DNA of 39,165 nt from Gammaproteobacteria bacterium (GTDB lineage: Bacteria; Pseudomonadota; Gammaproteobacteria; Pseudomonadales; Azotimanducaceae), in NCBI GenBank assembly GCA_026705345.1, contig JAPPAV010000059.1, positions 1-39,165 on the forward strand. Direction: 5' to 3'. Shown here piece after piece: positions 14,844 through 23,909 of this stretch. The notes beneath the pieces are model-generated. The model searched no databases and was not told where the DNA came from. It worked only from the letters and a program-made list of their open reading frames with translations. A program made the translations under genes and the position numbers. Positions within the stretch are counted from its first letter, which is position 1, and each line of letters starts with the position of its first letter.

Positions 14844-16321
14844 CCACCGCCTTCGTACCCCTCGATACCGCAGCGGTCGCCGCCGGCGCCGATGCCGTGG
14901 CTGCCGCCGTCGCGGACAACGGCACCGAGATCGTTCGCAACGGTTCAAGGGGCATGTGTTGGGCAGAGCCGACGATGGAAATCGAGTACGCCGGTACGCG
15001 CCTGGCATTCGGCAATGTTGCGGCCCCCGATGTTCCAAGCATCTTCCAACAGCACGAACAACATGCAAAATGCCTGGGCGAGGTTTCCGAGATCGACTAC
15101 CTGCAACGCCAAACCCGGGCGGTCTTCGATCGCGCCGGCACTTCCCATCCGCTCGAACTGCCGAAGACCACCGTCCTCGAGGAGTGCTTGGAACGCGATC
15201 CCGAGTCCCTGATCGCCGAGATCGAAACGTCCGGGCTACGCGGACGCGGCGGTGCGGGGTTTCCCGCCCACATCAAGTGGCGCACCGTGTTCGACACACC
15301 CGGGGAGCAGAAGTACATCGTCTGCAACGCCGACGAGGGTGATTCCGGCACCTTCGCGGACCGGATTCTCATGGAGGGCGATCCCTACCGTCTGATTGAA
15401 GGGATGACCCTCGCGGGCTTGGCCACCGGCGCGACGAAGGGGTACGTGTACCTGCGTTCCGAATACCCCATTGCCGCCGGCATCTTCCAGGCCGCGTTGG
15501 ACGATGCGTACGCGGAAAACCTGCTCGGGACCGATATCCTCGGCAGCGGCAAGGCCTTCGACCTCGAACTCTTCATCGGCGCCGGTGCCTACATCTGCGG
15601 CGAGGAGACCTCGCTGCTCGAAAGCCTCGAAGGAAAGCGCGGCGAGATCCGCGTCAAACCCCCCGTTCCCGCCATCAGCGGGCTGTTCGGCGCACCGACG
15701 CTCGTTCACAACGTCATTTCCTTTGCCGCAGTGCCCGCAATCATGGGGAACGGGGGCGCTTGGTACGCCGATCTGGGCGTCGGCCGCTCGACCGGAACGA
15801 TGGCGTTCCAGCTCGCGGGCAACGTCCAGCGGGGCGGCCTCATCGAGGTGCCCTTCGGAATCACCATCGACGAGATCGTCAACGGCTTCGGCGGCGGCAG
15901 CCGCAGCGGCCGACCGATCCGCACGATCCAGATCGGCGGTCCACTCGGGGCGTACCTCAAGCCCGAGGAGTTCGACACACCCCTCACCTACGAGGCCATC
16001 GCCGAACTGGGCGCCGGCATTGGCCACGGCGGCATCGTGGTATTCGACGACACCGTCGATCTGGCGCGGCAAGCGCACTACGCCTTCGAGTTCTGCGAGG
16101 TCGAATCATGCGGCAAGTGCACGCCGTGCCGGCTCGGTTCGGTGCGCGGCAAGGAGACCATGAGCGGGATCATCGACGGTCGCGATGTCGAGCAGAAATT
16201 GACTATTATTGAAGACCTTTGCGAGGTGATGGAGACCGCCAGCCTGTGCCAGATGGGCGGCATGACGCCCATTCCGGTGTTGAGTGCGATCAAGCGGTTC
16301 CCGGAGGACTTCCGGCGATGA
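14840..16321 (+). CDS. fdsB: NAD-dependent formate dehydrogenase beta subunit FdsB
   Basis: Flavin subunit that reduces NAD+ with electrons from formate, related to NuoF, 493 residues. Residues 1-90 are a degenerate thioredoxin-like extension. The FMN/NAD site follows: GRGGAGFPAHIKW (near 135-147), NADEGDSGTFADR, and GAGAYICGEETSLLESLEGK. The [4Fe-4S] cluster ligands are Cys414, Cys417 and Cys420 (SCGKCTPCR) with Cys460 (SLCQMGG). ATG 14840 overlaps the fdsG stop, and its own stop overlaps fdsA by 4 bp. The unbroken overlaps imply equimolar synthesis of the three subunits. Confidence 0.95.
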   Translation: MTTAFVPLDTAAVAAGADAVAAAVADNGTEIVRNGSRGMCWAEPTMEIEYAGTRLAFGNVAAPDVPSIFQQHEQHAKCLGEVSEIDYLQRQTRAVFDRAGTSHPLELPKTTVLEECLERDPESLIAEIETSGLRGRGGAGFPAHIKWRTVFDTPGEQKYIVCNADEGDSGTFADRILMEGDPYRLIEGMTLAGLATGATKGYVYLRSEYPIAAGIFQAALDDAYAENLLGTDILGSGKAFDLELFIGAGAYICGEETSLLESLEGKRGEIRVKPPVPAISGLFGAPTLVHNVISFAAVPAIMGNGGAWYADLGVGRSTGTMAFQLAGNVQRGGLIEVPFGITIDEIVNGFGGGSRSGRPIRTIQIGGPLGAYLKPEEFDTPLTYEAIAELGAGIGHGGIVVFDDTVDLARQAHYAFEFCEVESCGKCTPCRLGSVRGKETMSGIIDGRDVEQKLTIIEDLCEVMETASLCQMGGMTPIPVLSAIKRFPEDFRR

Positions 16322-19209
16322 CCATATCGGTCCCCGACTTCGGCACACCGCCGGTGGTGCGCTACGCCGATCCGGCGCGACGCCTGGACGGCAACGGCAC
16401 CACGCCGGCTATTTCCAACGGCGTCGAATACGTCGATGTCACCATCGACGGCGCGCCGATCCGGGTCGCCGCCGGCACGTCCATCATGCGCGCCGCCCGC
16501 GAGGCGGGCCTCGATATCCCCAAGCTCTGCGCCACCGACAACCTCAAGGCGTTCGGTTCCTGCCGGGTGTGCCTGGTGGAGGTGGAGGGTCGACGGGGCC
16601 TGATCGCGTCCTGTACCGAACCCGTGCAGGAGGGCATGGTCGTCCGCACCCAGACCGAGCAGGTCGCCAGGGTTCGGCGGGGGGTGATGGAACTCTACAT
16701 ATCCGACCACCCGTTGGACTGTCTGACCTGTCCCGCCAACGGCGACTGCGAGCTGGAGACCGTTGCCGGCGCCGTGGGTCTCCGGGATGTCCGCTACGAC
16801 GACGGTGCCAACCACCTGGACGCGGTGGCCGATACCTCCAACCCGTATTTCCAGTTCGATCCGTCGAAATGCATCGTCTGTTCGCGCTGCGTACGCGCCT
16901 GCGACGAGGTCCAGGGCACCTTCGCGCTGACCATCGACGGGCGCGGTTTCGGTTCCAAGGTGGCGACCAGCGATGACACCTTCTTCGACTCGGAGTGCGT
17001 GTCGTGCGGCGCCTGCGTACAGGCCTGCCCTACCGCCACCTTGATCGAGAAGTCGGTGGTCGACCACGGGGTGCCGGATCGCAGCGTGGACACCACCTGC
17101 GCGTATTGCGGGGTGGGCTGCTCGTTCCGGGCCGAGGTCAAGGGCGACGTGGTGGTCCGCATGGTCCCGCACAAGGACGGCAAGGCGAACCACGGGCATT
17201 CCTGCGTCAAGGGCCGTTTCGCCTGGGGCTACGCCAACCACCGGGAACGGATCACCACGCCGATGATCCGAGAGACCATCGACGATCCCTGGCAGGAGGT
17301 GGGTTGGGAAGAGGCCATCGACTACGCCGCCAAGCGGTTGAAGGGTCTCCAGGAGAAATACGGCCGAACATCGATCGGCGGCATTACGTCGTCTCGCTGC
17401 ACCAACGAGGAGGTCTGGGTGGTGCAGAAGATGGTGCGAGCGGCGTTCGGCAACAACAACGTCGATACCTGCGCCCGGGTGTGCCACTCCCCCACCGGCT
17501 ACGGACTCCGCCAGACCTACGGCACGTCCGCCGGGACACAGGACTTCGACTCGGTGGCGGACGCCGACGTCATCGTCGTCATCGGCGCCAATCCCACCGA
17601 AGGACACCCGGTGTTCGCATCGCAGATGAAGCGCCGTCTCCGGGAGGGCGCAAGCCTGGTCGTCTGCGACCCGCGCCGAATCGACTTGGTGCGCACGCCG
17701 CACATCGAGGCCGCGCATCACCTGGCGCTTCAGCCCGGAACCAACGTCCCGCTGATGAACGCCTTCGCCCACGTCGTGGTCACCGAGGGTTTGATCGACC
17801 ACGACTTCGTCGCCGAGCGTTGCGACACCGGGTCGTTCCGGGACTGGCTCGAATTCGCCCGCGACCCGGCAAACGCACCGGAGAACGTCGCCGACATTCT
17901 GGGCGTACCCGCGGCGGACATCCGTGCGGCCGCCCGTCTCTACGCGACGGCCCGCAACGCCGCGATCTACTACGGTCTCGGCGTTACCGAACACAGCCAG
18001 GGTTCCACCATGGTCATGGCCATGGCCAACCTCGCCATGGCCACGGGCAATATCGGGCGCCCCGGCGTCGGCGTGAACCCGCTGCGCGGCCAGAACAACG
18101 TCCAGGGCTCCTGCGACGTCGGCTCGTTCCCCCACGAGTTCTCCGGCTACCGGCCCGTGGCCGACGACGCCGTCCGCGCCGAATTCGCCGCGCACTGGAA
18201 TGTCGAACTCGATGCCGAGCCGGGTCACCGGATCCCGAACATGCTGGACGAAGCCTGCGCGGGAACCTACAAGGGCATCTACATTCAGGGCGAGGACATC
18301 GCCCAGTCCGATCCGAACACCCAGCACGTGGAGGCGGCGCTCGGCTCCATGGAATGCGTCATTGTCCAGGATCTGTTCCTGAACGAGACCGCCAAGTTCG
18401 CCCACGTCTTCCTGCCCGGTTCGTCGTTCCTCGAGAAGGACGGCACCTTCGTCAATGCGGAACGACGCATCAACCGGGTTCGCGCCGTGATGCAATCCAA
18501 GGCGGGCCTGCAGGAGTGGCAGGCGACCCAAGCGCTGGCAACCGCCATGGGCTACCCGATGGACTACTCCTCGGTGGAGGAGATTCTCGCCGAGATCGCC
18601 GAACTCACCCCGATCTTCGCCGGCGTCACCTTCGACCTCCTGGACCGCGAAGGCAGCGTGCAGTGGCCGTGCAACGATGAGGCGCCGACCGGCACACCGG
18701 TCATGCACGAGGAACAGTTCGTACGCGGCAAGGGCTTGTTCGTCCCTACCGAATACCAACCGACGCCCGAACGCGCCAACCGCAAGTTCCCGCTGCTACT
18801 TACCACCGGTCGGATACTCACCCAGTACAACGTGGGTGCCCAGACCCGCCGTACGGACAACATCGAGTGGCTCGACGAGGACGTCCTGGAGATCCACCCG
18901 GCGGATGCCGAGACCCGCGGCGTGCGTACCGACGACTGGGTCTCGGTCGCCAGTCGCATCGGGGAAATCACGCTTCGGGCCAAGGTCACGACCCGTGTCG
19001 CGCCGGGGGTGGTCTACACGACCTTCCACCATCCTCAGACGGGTACCAACGTGGTGACCACCGAGTTGTCCGACTGGGCCACGAACTGCCCGGAATACAA
19101 GGTGACCGCAGTGGAGGTCCGACCGGCGAATCATCGCTCCGAGTGGCAGGATCGCTTCGCCGAGCGCGCCCGGGACCAGGCCGAGGCGTTGGCCGCGGCG
19201 GGTAGCTAA
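16318..19209 (+). CDS. fdsA: NAD-dependent formate dehydrogenase alpha (catalytic) subunit FdsA
   Basis: Molybdenum bis-MGD subunit that oxidises formate to CO2, 963 residues. An N-terminal [2Fe-2S] domain (Cys71, Cys82, Cys85, Cys99) is followed by a His131/Cys135/Cys138/Cys144 cluster and two ferredoxin-type [4Fe-4S] sets (Cys185-195 and Cys227-237). A further proximal cluster uses Cys251, Cys254, Cys258 and Cys286. The active-site pair is Cys379-His380 (ARVCHSPTGYGL), so the Mo ligand is Cys rather than selenocysteine. The cofactor-binding GVGVNPLRGQNNVQGSCDVG and C-terminal molydopterin dinucleotide domain (from about 840) are intact. There is no Tat signal, so the complex is cytoplasmic. 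Confidence 0.96.
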   Translation: MTISVPDFGTPPVVRYADPARRLDGNGTTPAISNGVEYVDVTIDGAPIRVAAGTSIMRAAREAGLDIPKLCATDNLKAFGSCRVCLVEVEGRRGLIASCTEPVQEGMVVRTQTEQVARVRRGVMELYISDHPLDCLTCPANGDCELETVAGAVGLRDVRYDDGANHLDAVADTSNPYFQFDPSKCIVCSRCVRACDEVQGTFALTIDGRGFGSKVATSDDTFFDSECVSCGACVQACPTATLIEKSVVDHGVPDRSVDTTCAYCGVGCSFRAEVKGDVVVRMVPHKDGKANHGHSCVKGRFAWGYANHRERITTPMIRETIDDPWQEVGWEEAIDYAAKRLKGLQEKYGRTSIGGITSSRCTNEEVWVVQKMVRAAFGNNNVDTCARVCHSPTGYGLRQTYGTSAGTQDFDSVADADVIVVIGANPTEGHPVFASQMKRRLREGASLVVCDPRRIDLVRTPHIEAAHHLALQPGTNVPLMNAFAHVVVTEGLIDHDFVAERCDTGSFRDWLEFARDPANAPENVADILGVPAADIRAAARLYATARNAAIYYGLGVTEHSQGSTMVMAMANLAMATGNIGRPGVGVNPLRGQNNVQGSCDVGSFPHEFSGYRPVADDAVRAEFAAHWNVELDAEPGHRIPNMLDEACAGTYKGIYIQGEDIAQSDPNTQHVEAALGSMECVIVQDLFLNETAKFAHVFLPGSSFLEKDGTFVNAERRINRVRAVMQSKAGLQEWQATQALATAMGYPMDYSSVEEILAEIAELTPIFAGVTFDLLDREGSVQWPCNDEAPTGTPVMHEEQFVRGKGLFVPTEYQPTPERANRKFPLLLTTGRILTQYNVGAQTRRTDNIEWLDEDVLEIHPADAETRGVRTDDWVSVASRIGEITLRAKVTTRVAPGVVYTTFHHPQTGTNVVTTELSDWATNCPEYKVTAVEVRPANHRSEWQDRFAERARDQAEALAAAGS

Positions 19210-19229
19210 AGCCCAAACGCCCGGATCAC

Positions 19230-20099
19230 GTGGCGACATTCGAGACCGACCGATCGAGCCCGGCGGCGCCGCCGCAGAGCCTGCGCGTGGACGTGGCCTT
19301 TCATGGGCGCGAAACCGACGAGGTGACCGATCTGGTCACCGTCGAGGAGCCGATGGAGATCCGGCTTGGGCTGGCGACCGGGGAAGGAACCACGGAGCAG
19401 AGCATTTCGGTCACCATGCGCACCCCGGGCGATGACTTCGACCTGGCCATCGGGTTCCTCTACACCGAAGGGGTGATTCGCAACCGCGCCGACATCGACC
19501 ATGTCGAATACGGCGATGCGCCGAGTGCCGACAAGGGCCTCTACAACGTGGTCAGGGTGACCCTGGCCGAGAGAGTCCGTTTCGATGCCGCGAGCCTCGT
19601 GCGGCACTTCTTCACGTCCTCAAGCTGCGGCGTTTGCGGCAAGGCGTCGCTCAATGCGGTTCGCATTCAATTGCCCGAGGGGGAACGCGACGCCTTCGAG
19701 ATCGCCGCCGCCGACCTCCACCGACTACCGGAGGCGCTGCGCGCGAGCCAAACCGAGTTCGACCGCACGGGTGGGCTCCATGCATCGGCGTGTTTCGACG
19801 CCAAGGGACGGATCCGCCGCATTCGAGAGGATGTCGGACGTCACAATGCCTTGGACAAGCTGATCGGTTCCTACCTCGTGGCGCCTCGGCCGCTCGCGGG
19901 TCTCGGCATCCTGCTCTCCGGTCGCGCCAGCTTCGAGTTGATCCAGAAAGCCGCCATGACCCGTGCCGCGTTCGTCGCCGCGGTGGGTCCCCCGTCCAGC
20001 CTGGCCGTCGAACTCGCCGAGGAACTCGGCATTACCCTGGTCGGATTCCTGAAGGCGGATACCTTCAACGTCTATGTCGCACCGCAGCGCATCGTCTGA
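19230..20099 (+). CDS. fdhD: Formate dehydrogenase accessory sulfurtransferase FdhD
   Basis: Maturation factor that passes sulfur from a cysteine desulfurase to the molybdenum cofactor of formate dehydrogenase, which makes the enzyme active; 289 residues. The CxxC motif that carries the persulfide is at Cys133-Cys136 (SSSCGVCGK). Family landmarks DFDLAIGFLYTEGVI, EDVGRHNALDKLIG and LSGRASFELIQKAAM are present. It starts at GTG 19230, 20 bp after fdsA, and overlaps mobA at its 3' end by 26 bp. Confidence 0.95.
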   Translation: MATFETDRSSPAAPPQSLRVDVAFHGRETDEVTDLVTVEEPMEIRLGLATGEGTTEQSISVTMRTPGDDFDLAIGFLYTEGVIRNRADIDHVEYGDAPSADKGLYNVVRVTLAERVRFDAASLVRHFFTSSSCGVCGKASLNAVRIQLPEGERDAFEIAAADLHRLPEALRASQTEFDRTGGLHASACFDAKGRIRRIREDVGRHNALDKLIGSYLVAPRPLAGLGILLSGRASFELIQKAAMTRAAFVAAVGPPSSLAVELAEELGITLVGFLKADTFNVYVAPQRIV

Positions 20100-20685
20100 T
20101 CCAACCGAACTGCCCGGCATCACCGCCATCATCCTTTGCGGCGGGCGCGCGACGCGGCTCGGCGGAATCGAAAAACCCCTAGCTGACCTGGGCGGCAAGT
20201 CTCTTCTCGCACACGTGATCGCGCGGTTGGAACCCCAGGTCGACTCGATCGTGCTGTCCGTTGGACGCGGTTCCGCGCACTACGGTGGATTCGGCTACCC
20301 GGTCGTGGTCGACGACGATCCGGACCAAGGACCCCTCGCGGGCATCGTCTCCGCCCTGGCGGTAGTAGCTACTCCCTGGACCCTCACCACCCCGGCAGAC
20401 ACGCCGTTTATTCCAGCGAACCTTGTCCATGCCCTGGCGCCTTCCTGCCACGAGCGCGGCGCAGCGGTTGTCTCGGCAGGCGGACATCGTCAGAACCTAA
20501 CCATGCTCCTCGACGAAGAGCAGACGGCATCGCTTGGGGAGTTCTATCGGGTCGGCGGCCGCGCCGTCCACCGTTGGCTCGTCGCCGGCGGTGTCGAGGA
20601 GGTCGCTTTCCCGGAGGACGGCTTCTTGAACATCAACACCCCCGAAGACCTTGGCCTCGCGCTGTCGGAACTGGACCGTCGTTGA
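20074..20685 (+). CDS. mobA: Molybdenum cofactor guanylyltransferase MobA
   Basis: Attaches GMP to molybdopterin to make the MGD cofactor that FdsA needs; 203 residues. The nucleotide-binding loop ILCGGRATRLGGIEKPL (LxGGxxxRxGxxK pattern) is near the N-terminus. DDDPDQGPLAGIVSAL and the TTPADTPF metal/GTP site (the family's DxP element) follow. The ATG at 20074 lies inside fdhD, so translation is coupled. Having mobA directly in a formate dehydrogenase operon makes the unit nearly self-sufficient for cofactor completion. Confidence 0.92.
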   Translation: MSHRSASSDPTELPGITAIILCGGRATRLGGIEKPLADLGGKSLLAHVIARLEPQVDSIVLSVGRGSAHYGGFGYPVVVDDDPDQGPLAGIVSALAVVATPWTLTTPADTPFIPANLVHALAPSCHERGAAVVSAGGHRQNLTMLLDEEQTASLGEFYRVGGRAVHRWLVAGGVEEVAFPEDGFLNINTPEDLGLALSELDRR

Positions 20686-20816
20686 CGCCGGCCCACGCTG
20701 GTGTTCTCCCCGGCAGCCCGGTCACAAACGGTTCGATGCATCGCATCCCAAGCCTTGTGATCGGGAACGACCGACGCCATAAAATGTCAATAGCACGTCG
20801 CTAGCGAGGGCGCACC

Positions 20817-21695
20817 ATGAAACGCGTTGCACTGTTTGTCCTGACCAACATCGCCATCCTGACCGTGGCCAGCCTCACGTTCAGCCTGCTCGGCATCACC
20901 GACGCGTTGGTGTCGAACGGCTTCGACCCGGCTGGCATGCTGCTGTTCTGCGCACTGTTCGGTTTCGGCGGTGCGTTCGTCTCCTTGGCGCTCTCCAAGT
21001 GGATGGCCAAGCGGGCGACCGGGGCCGAGGTCATCGACGCACCGCGCAACGCCGGCGAGCGCTGGCTGCTCGATACCGTGGCCCGCCAGTCGGCGGCGGC
21101 GGGGATCGCCATGCCGGACGTCGCGGTCTTCCCTTCGCCCCAGCCCAACGCCTTCGCCACCGGTGCATCGCGGAACAAGGCGCTGGTCGCCGTCAGCACC
21201 GGGCTGCTCGACTCGATGCGCGAGAACGAGGTCGAAGCCGTGCTGGGCCACGAGATCGGCCACGTCGCCAACGGCGACATGCTCACCCTGACGCTGATCC
21301 AAGGCGTCCTGAACACCTTCGTGCTGTTCCTCGCCCGGGTCATCGGATTTGCCGTCGACCGGGTGGTACTGCGCAACGAGGGCGGTATCGGAATCGGCTA
21401 TTTCGTGACCACCATCATCGCCCAGATCGTGCTCGGGATACTCGCCAGCATCGTCGTCATGTGGTTCTCCCGGCAACGCGAGTTCCGGGCCGATGCCCAA
21501 GGCGCGCAGCTCGCCGGACGGAACAACATGATCGCCGCGTTGGAACGCTTGAAAGCGTCGAGCGACATGCCCGACACCATGCCGGAGTCCATGGCCGCAT
21601 TCGGCATTTCGAGCGGCGTCCGGCAGGGACTTCGGGCCCTGTTCGCCTCGCACCCGCCCCTAGACGCGCGAATCGCCGCCTTGCGCGCATCGTAG
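20817..21695 (+). CDS. htpX: Membrane metalloprotease HtpX
   Basis: Zinc endopeptidase of the inner membrane (family M48) that degrades damaged membrane proteins; 292 residues, the usual length. Two N-terminal helices (about 4-26 and 38-58) and two further ones (about 155-175, 195-215) flank the active site. The zinc motif HEIGH is at residues 145-149, and the distal Glu is in [17 protein letters not shown] ribosome-binding site precedes ATG 20817. A possible but poor promoter (TTGTGA 20755, TAAAAT 20780, 19-bp spacer) is seen. The stop TAG at 21693-21695 is formed by the GTAG foot of a REP hairpin. Confidence 0.95.
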   Translation: MKRVALFVLTNIAILTVASLTFSLLGITDALVSNGFDPAGMLLFCALFGFGGAFVSLALSKWMAKRATGAEVIDAPRNAGERWLLDTVARQSAAAGIAMPDVAVFPSPQPNAFATGASRNKALVAVSTGLLDSMRENEVEAVLGHEIGHVANGDMLTLTLIQGVLNTFVLFLARVIGFAVDRVVLRNEGGIGIGYFVTTIIAQIVLGILASIVVMWFSRQREFRADAQGAQLAGRNNMIAALERLKASSDMPDTMPESMAAFGISSGVRQGLRALFASHPPLDARIAALRAS

Positions 21696-21770
21696 GGGAC
21701 GGGCTTGTCCCGTCCCGTCGCCGAGCCATGCCTGTTATTCACCGCGGGCGACCACAAGGGTCGCCCCTAC
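21692..21770. repeat. REP pair, locus 2 (htpX 3' end)
   Basis: Forward copy: GTAG 21692-21695, stem GGGACGGG 21696-21703, loop CTTGT, stem CCCGTCCC 21709-21716. Reverse copy: stem GGGCGACC 21746-21753, loop ACAAG, stem GGTCGCCC 21759-21766, CTAC 21767-21770. The spacer is 29 bp, with feet facing outward. The forward foot contains the htpX stop codon. The pair separates the convergent htpX and PEGA lipoprotein genes, a typical position for transcript-end protection. Confidence 0.87.
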
Positions 21771-21802
21771 GACGCCTCGCCTTCGCCGTGTGCGGCCCCG
21801 GG

Positions 21803-22183
21803 CTATTCGGGTTCGAGTTCGACTTCCAGGGGATTCGGCTGGTGCTCGCGATTGGCGCCGCTGGCCCAGTCGGTGACGCGACCGATGTACTCGGTCTCCC
21901 CGACGACGACGCGTTCCCCGAGCCCTCTCTTGTTGCCCTGGATCGGCACCGACTTGATCGTGAACGTCCGCGTGAGGTAGCCGTCCTTGCGGACGGTCAC
22001 CACGAAGTCTCCCCGCCGAGCCACCTTGACGATGCAGGGCGTGGTGCACTCCCAGCCGCTGGTCGACGTGACCGACGCACCGGAAGGAGAAGAACGGACC
22101 TCGAACGTCTCCGTCGATCCGCGCTTGGCCGTCGCGCAACCCGACAGGACCACCAAGAGTACGGCAACCAGGCAACGACGCAT
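21803..22183 (-). CDS. PEGA-domain lipoprotein
   Basis: A 126-residue lipoprotein. The signal peptide ends in the lipobox LSGC, so Cys16 should be lipidated. The mature part is a PEGA-type domain: VRSSPSGASVTSTSGWECTT, then PCIVKVARRGDFVVTVRKDG and a tail with YLTRTFTIKSVP. PEGA domains are small surface-layer-like beta modules found in envelope proteins. There is no Asp after Cys16, so outer-membrane sorting is likely. The start is ATG 22183 with GAAGG 4 nt upstream. It is convergent with htpX and divergent from the crotonase pair. Confidence 0.85.
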   Translation of the reverse strand: MRRCLVAVLLVVLSGCATAKRGSTETFEVRSSPSGASVTSTSGWECTTPCIVKVARRGDFVVTVRKDGYLTRTFTIKSVPIQGNKRGLGERVVVGETEYIGRVTDWASGANREHQPNPLEVELEPE

Positions 22184-22249
22184 TTGACCTTCCGTCCATA
22201 TCGCGGGACTCCCGTATCATGACCACGGACATTAGCGAAGGGAAGAGGG

Positions 22250-23014
22250 ATGCTCGACATTCGCACCGCCGGCGGGGTGACCAGGATCAGCTTCGGCGGA
22301 CGGTTAATCGATTTCGCCATGCTCGAGACCCTGCGCGATGCGGTGAACGAGGCGGCCCGGGACTCTAGCACTCGCGCACTGGTCCTGGACTGTCGCAGCG
22401 GGGGCGACGACTGGACGAACATGGGCGAGTGGCCCGCGCGGCTCGCGCATCGGCACCCGAAGGGTTCTCACGGTCCCGGTCCGTTGCCCGAGCAGGACGC
22501 CATCAAGGCCGTGCGCGGAATCATGAAGCCGACGCTGGCGCTGATGCACGGCGAGGTTCTTGGGCTGGCGTTCGATCTGGCGTGCGTCTGCGACATCCGC
22601 CTCGCGGCGGCCACCGCGCGAATCGGCGACCCGCGCATTCGCCAAGGCCGCGCTGCTGCAACGGGCATCGCCTACCTGCTGCCCAAGCTCATCGGCCAGT
22701 CCCAGGCGATGCGGATCCTATTGCTGGGCGAGGTCCTCGATGCCGAGGAGGCGAAACGGATCCAACTCGTTCACGAAGTCGTGGCAGCCGAGTCGTTCGA
22801 CACCCGGGCAATCGAACTCGCCGATGAAATCGCCAAGCTACCGACCCGGGCCTGGGAGGTCCACAAACTCCAAGTGCTGCCCCAACTCGACCTGCCTTTC
22901 GACGCCGCGATGGTGCACTCCCTCGGCATCCGCCAGACACATGTCATCGAGGATCGGCTGGAGGGAATGAACGCCTGGCGCGAGCGCCGGCCGCCGGAGT
23001 TCAAAGGCCGATGA
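22250..23014 (+). CDS. Crotonase-family (enoyl-CoA hydratase/isomerase-like) protein 1
   Basis: A 254-residue member of the crotonase superfamily acting on acyl-CoA thioesters in the cytoplasm. The oxyanion-hole segment LMHGEVLGLAFDLACVCDIR and the DPRIRQGRAAATG segment are visible. At the places of the two catalytic Glu of true hydratases this protein has Arg/Ala-type residues, so it is unlikely to be a standard enoyl-CoA hydratase. Isomerase, thioesterase or hydrolase chemistry is possible. A GGGAAGAGGG purine-rich ribosome-binding site precedes ATG 22250. Its stop overlaps the start of the second crotonase gene by 4 bp; the two are paralogues and may form a hetero-oligomer. Confidence 0.85.
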   Translation: MLDIRTAGGVTRISFGGRLIDFAMLETLRDAVNEAARDSSTRALVLDCRSGGDDWTNMGEWPARLAHRHPKGSHGPGPLPEQDAIKAVRGIMKPTLALMHGEVLGLAFDLACVCDIRLAAATARIGDPRIRQGRAAATGIAYLLPKLIGQSQAMRILLLGEVLDAEEAKRIQLVHEVVAAESFDTRAIELADEIAKLPTRAWEVHKLQVLPQLDLPFDAAMVHSLGIRQTHVIEDRLEGMNAWRERRPPEFKGR

Positions 23015-23733
23015 GCGACGACACGGCGCTGGCGGTCCGGGACGAGGGCCCGGTCCGTCACCTGATCCTCAACCGACCGCAGAAACTCAACGCCCTGGAC
23101 CTTGACCAGCATGTGCGCATCAAGGACGCCGTCGAAGCCGCTGGCGACGACGATTCCGTGCGAGTCCTGGTACTGTCGGGCGAAGGCCGCGCGTTCTGTG
23201 CCGGGGACGACCTGACGGCAGGCGCGCCTCAAGGCGAGGATCCCATGCGGGACCGTCGGGTGGATCTCGACCTCGGCGCCGGCCCGGCGTTCCTGCTCGA
23301 ATCCGCCGCCGTGCTTCGGGCCTGTCCCAAGCCGACGGTGGTGCTACTGCACGGTCACGCCTTGGGTTCCGGGTACGACTACAGCCTGTCCTGTGACTTC
23401 CGACTCGCCACCGAGGACGTGAACTACGGGGATCCGCGCATCCATCGGGCACTCTGGGCGGCGGAAGGCTGGTCGTACAAACTGCCCCGACTGGCCAACC
23501 AATCCGTCGTAACCCCGATCGCCTACCTCGGCGAAACCATGGACGGTCCAACCGCCGAAGCCTGCGGCCTGGTTCACCGCGTCTATCCCGCCGGTGCCGA
23601 CCTCCGCCTTGTCGCGAAACCGTTCTTCAACGAGCTGGTCGGTCTGGATTCCCGGGCCTATGCAGAGACCAAGGCACGCATTCTGGCGTCGGTGGATACG
23701 GACTTCGAACACGCCCTAGCCTTCACCCCCTAA
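23011..23733 (+). CDS. Crotonase-family (enoyl-CoA hydratase/isomerase-like) protein 2
   Basis: A 240-residue crotonase-superfamily protein, coupled to the preceding paralogue by an ATGA overlap. Residues RPQKLNALDLDQH, GEGRAFCAGDDLTAG and LLHGHALGSGYDYSLSCDFR make the CoA and oxyanion-hole regions. The following DPRIHRALWAAEGWSYKLP matches the partner's DPRIRQGR segment, again with Arg where a hydratase Glu is expected. One Glu (in WAAEG) may serve as the catalytic acid. The pathway is not clear; an acyl-CoA dehydrogenase and a carboxyltransferase also lie in this window, but not in this operon. Confidence 0.87.
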   Translation: MSDDTALAVRDEGPVRHLILNRPQKLNALDLDQHVRIKDAVEAAGDDDSVRVLVLSGEGRAFCAGDDLTAGAPQGEDPMRDRRVDLDLGAGPAFLLESAAVLRACPKPTVVLLHGHALGSGYDYSLSCDFRLATEDVNYGDPRIHRALWAAEGWSYKLPRLANQSVVTPIAYLGETMDGPTAEACGLVHRVYPAGADLRLVAKPFFNELVGLDSRAYAETKARILASVDTDFEHALAFTP

Positions 23734-23758
23734 CCGCCCAGCTCGGCGGCAGGACGGG

Positions 23759-23786
23759 TTGAAATTTCGCGATATTGCGAAATAAT
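23759..23786 (+). promoter_or_regulatory. Predicted sigma-70-type promoter with operator-like palindrome in spacer
   Basis: A -35-like TTGAAA (23759-23764), a 16-bp spacer and a -10-like AATAAT (23781-23786), in an AT-rich patch within GC-rich DNA. A near-palindrome, ATTTCGC (23764-23770) and GCGAAAT (23777-23783) around GATATT, spans the spacer. A regulator bound there would block polymerase. It lies 124 bp upstream of the large haem protein gene. Confidence 0.55.
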
Positions 23787-23909
23787 CCAGGGTTGCCATG
23801 GCGCATCGTTGCGCGAGACGGGTCCGTCACGGCAGTGCCCGTTGGGGTGCCGACGTTTCGTGATCCGCCGTCTCAGGCGACCTAGGGGTGCGGGTCGCAA
23901 GGAGGGAAC

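Noticed and set aside
16078-18759. An 893-residue open frame on the minus strand
   Set aside because: It lies antisense to fdsB and fdsA, whose motifs are intact; it is a product of GC-rich codon bias and has no recognisable domain.
23734-23749. CCGCC...GGCGG stem after the second crotonase gene as a terminator
   Set aside because: Only five base pairs and no T-run.
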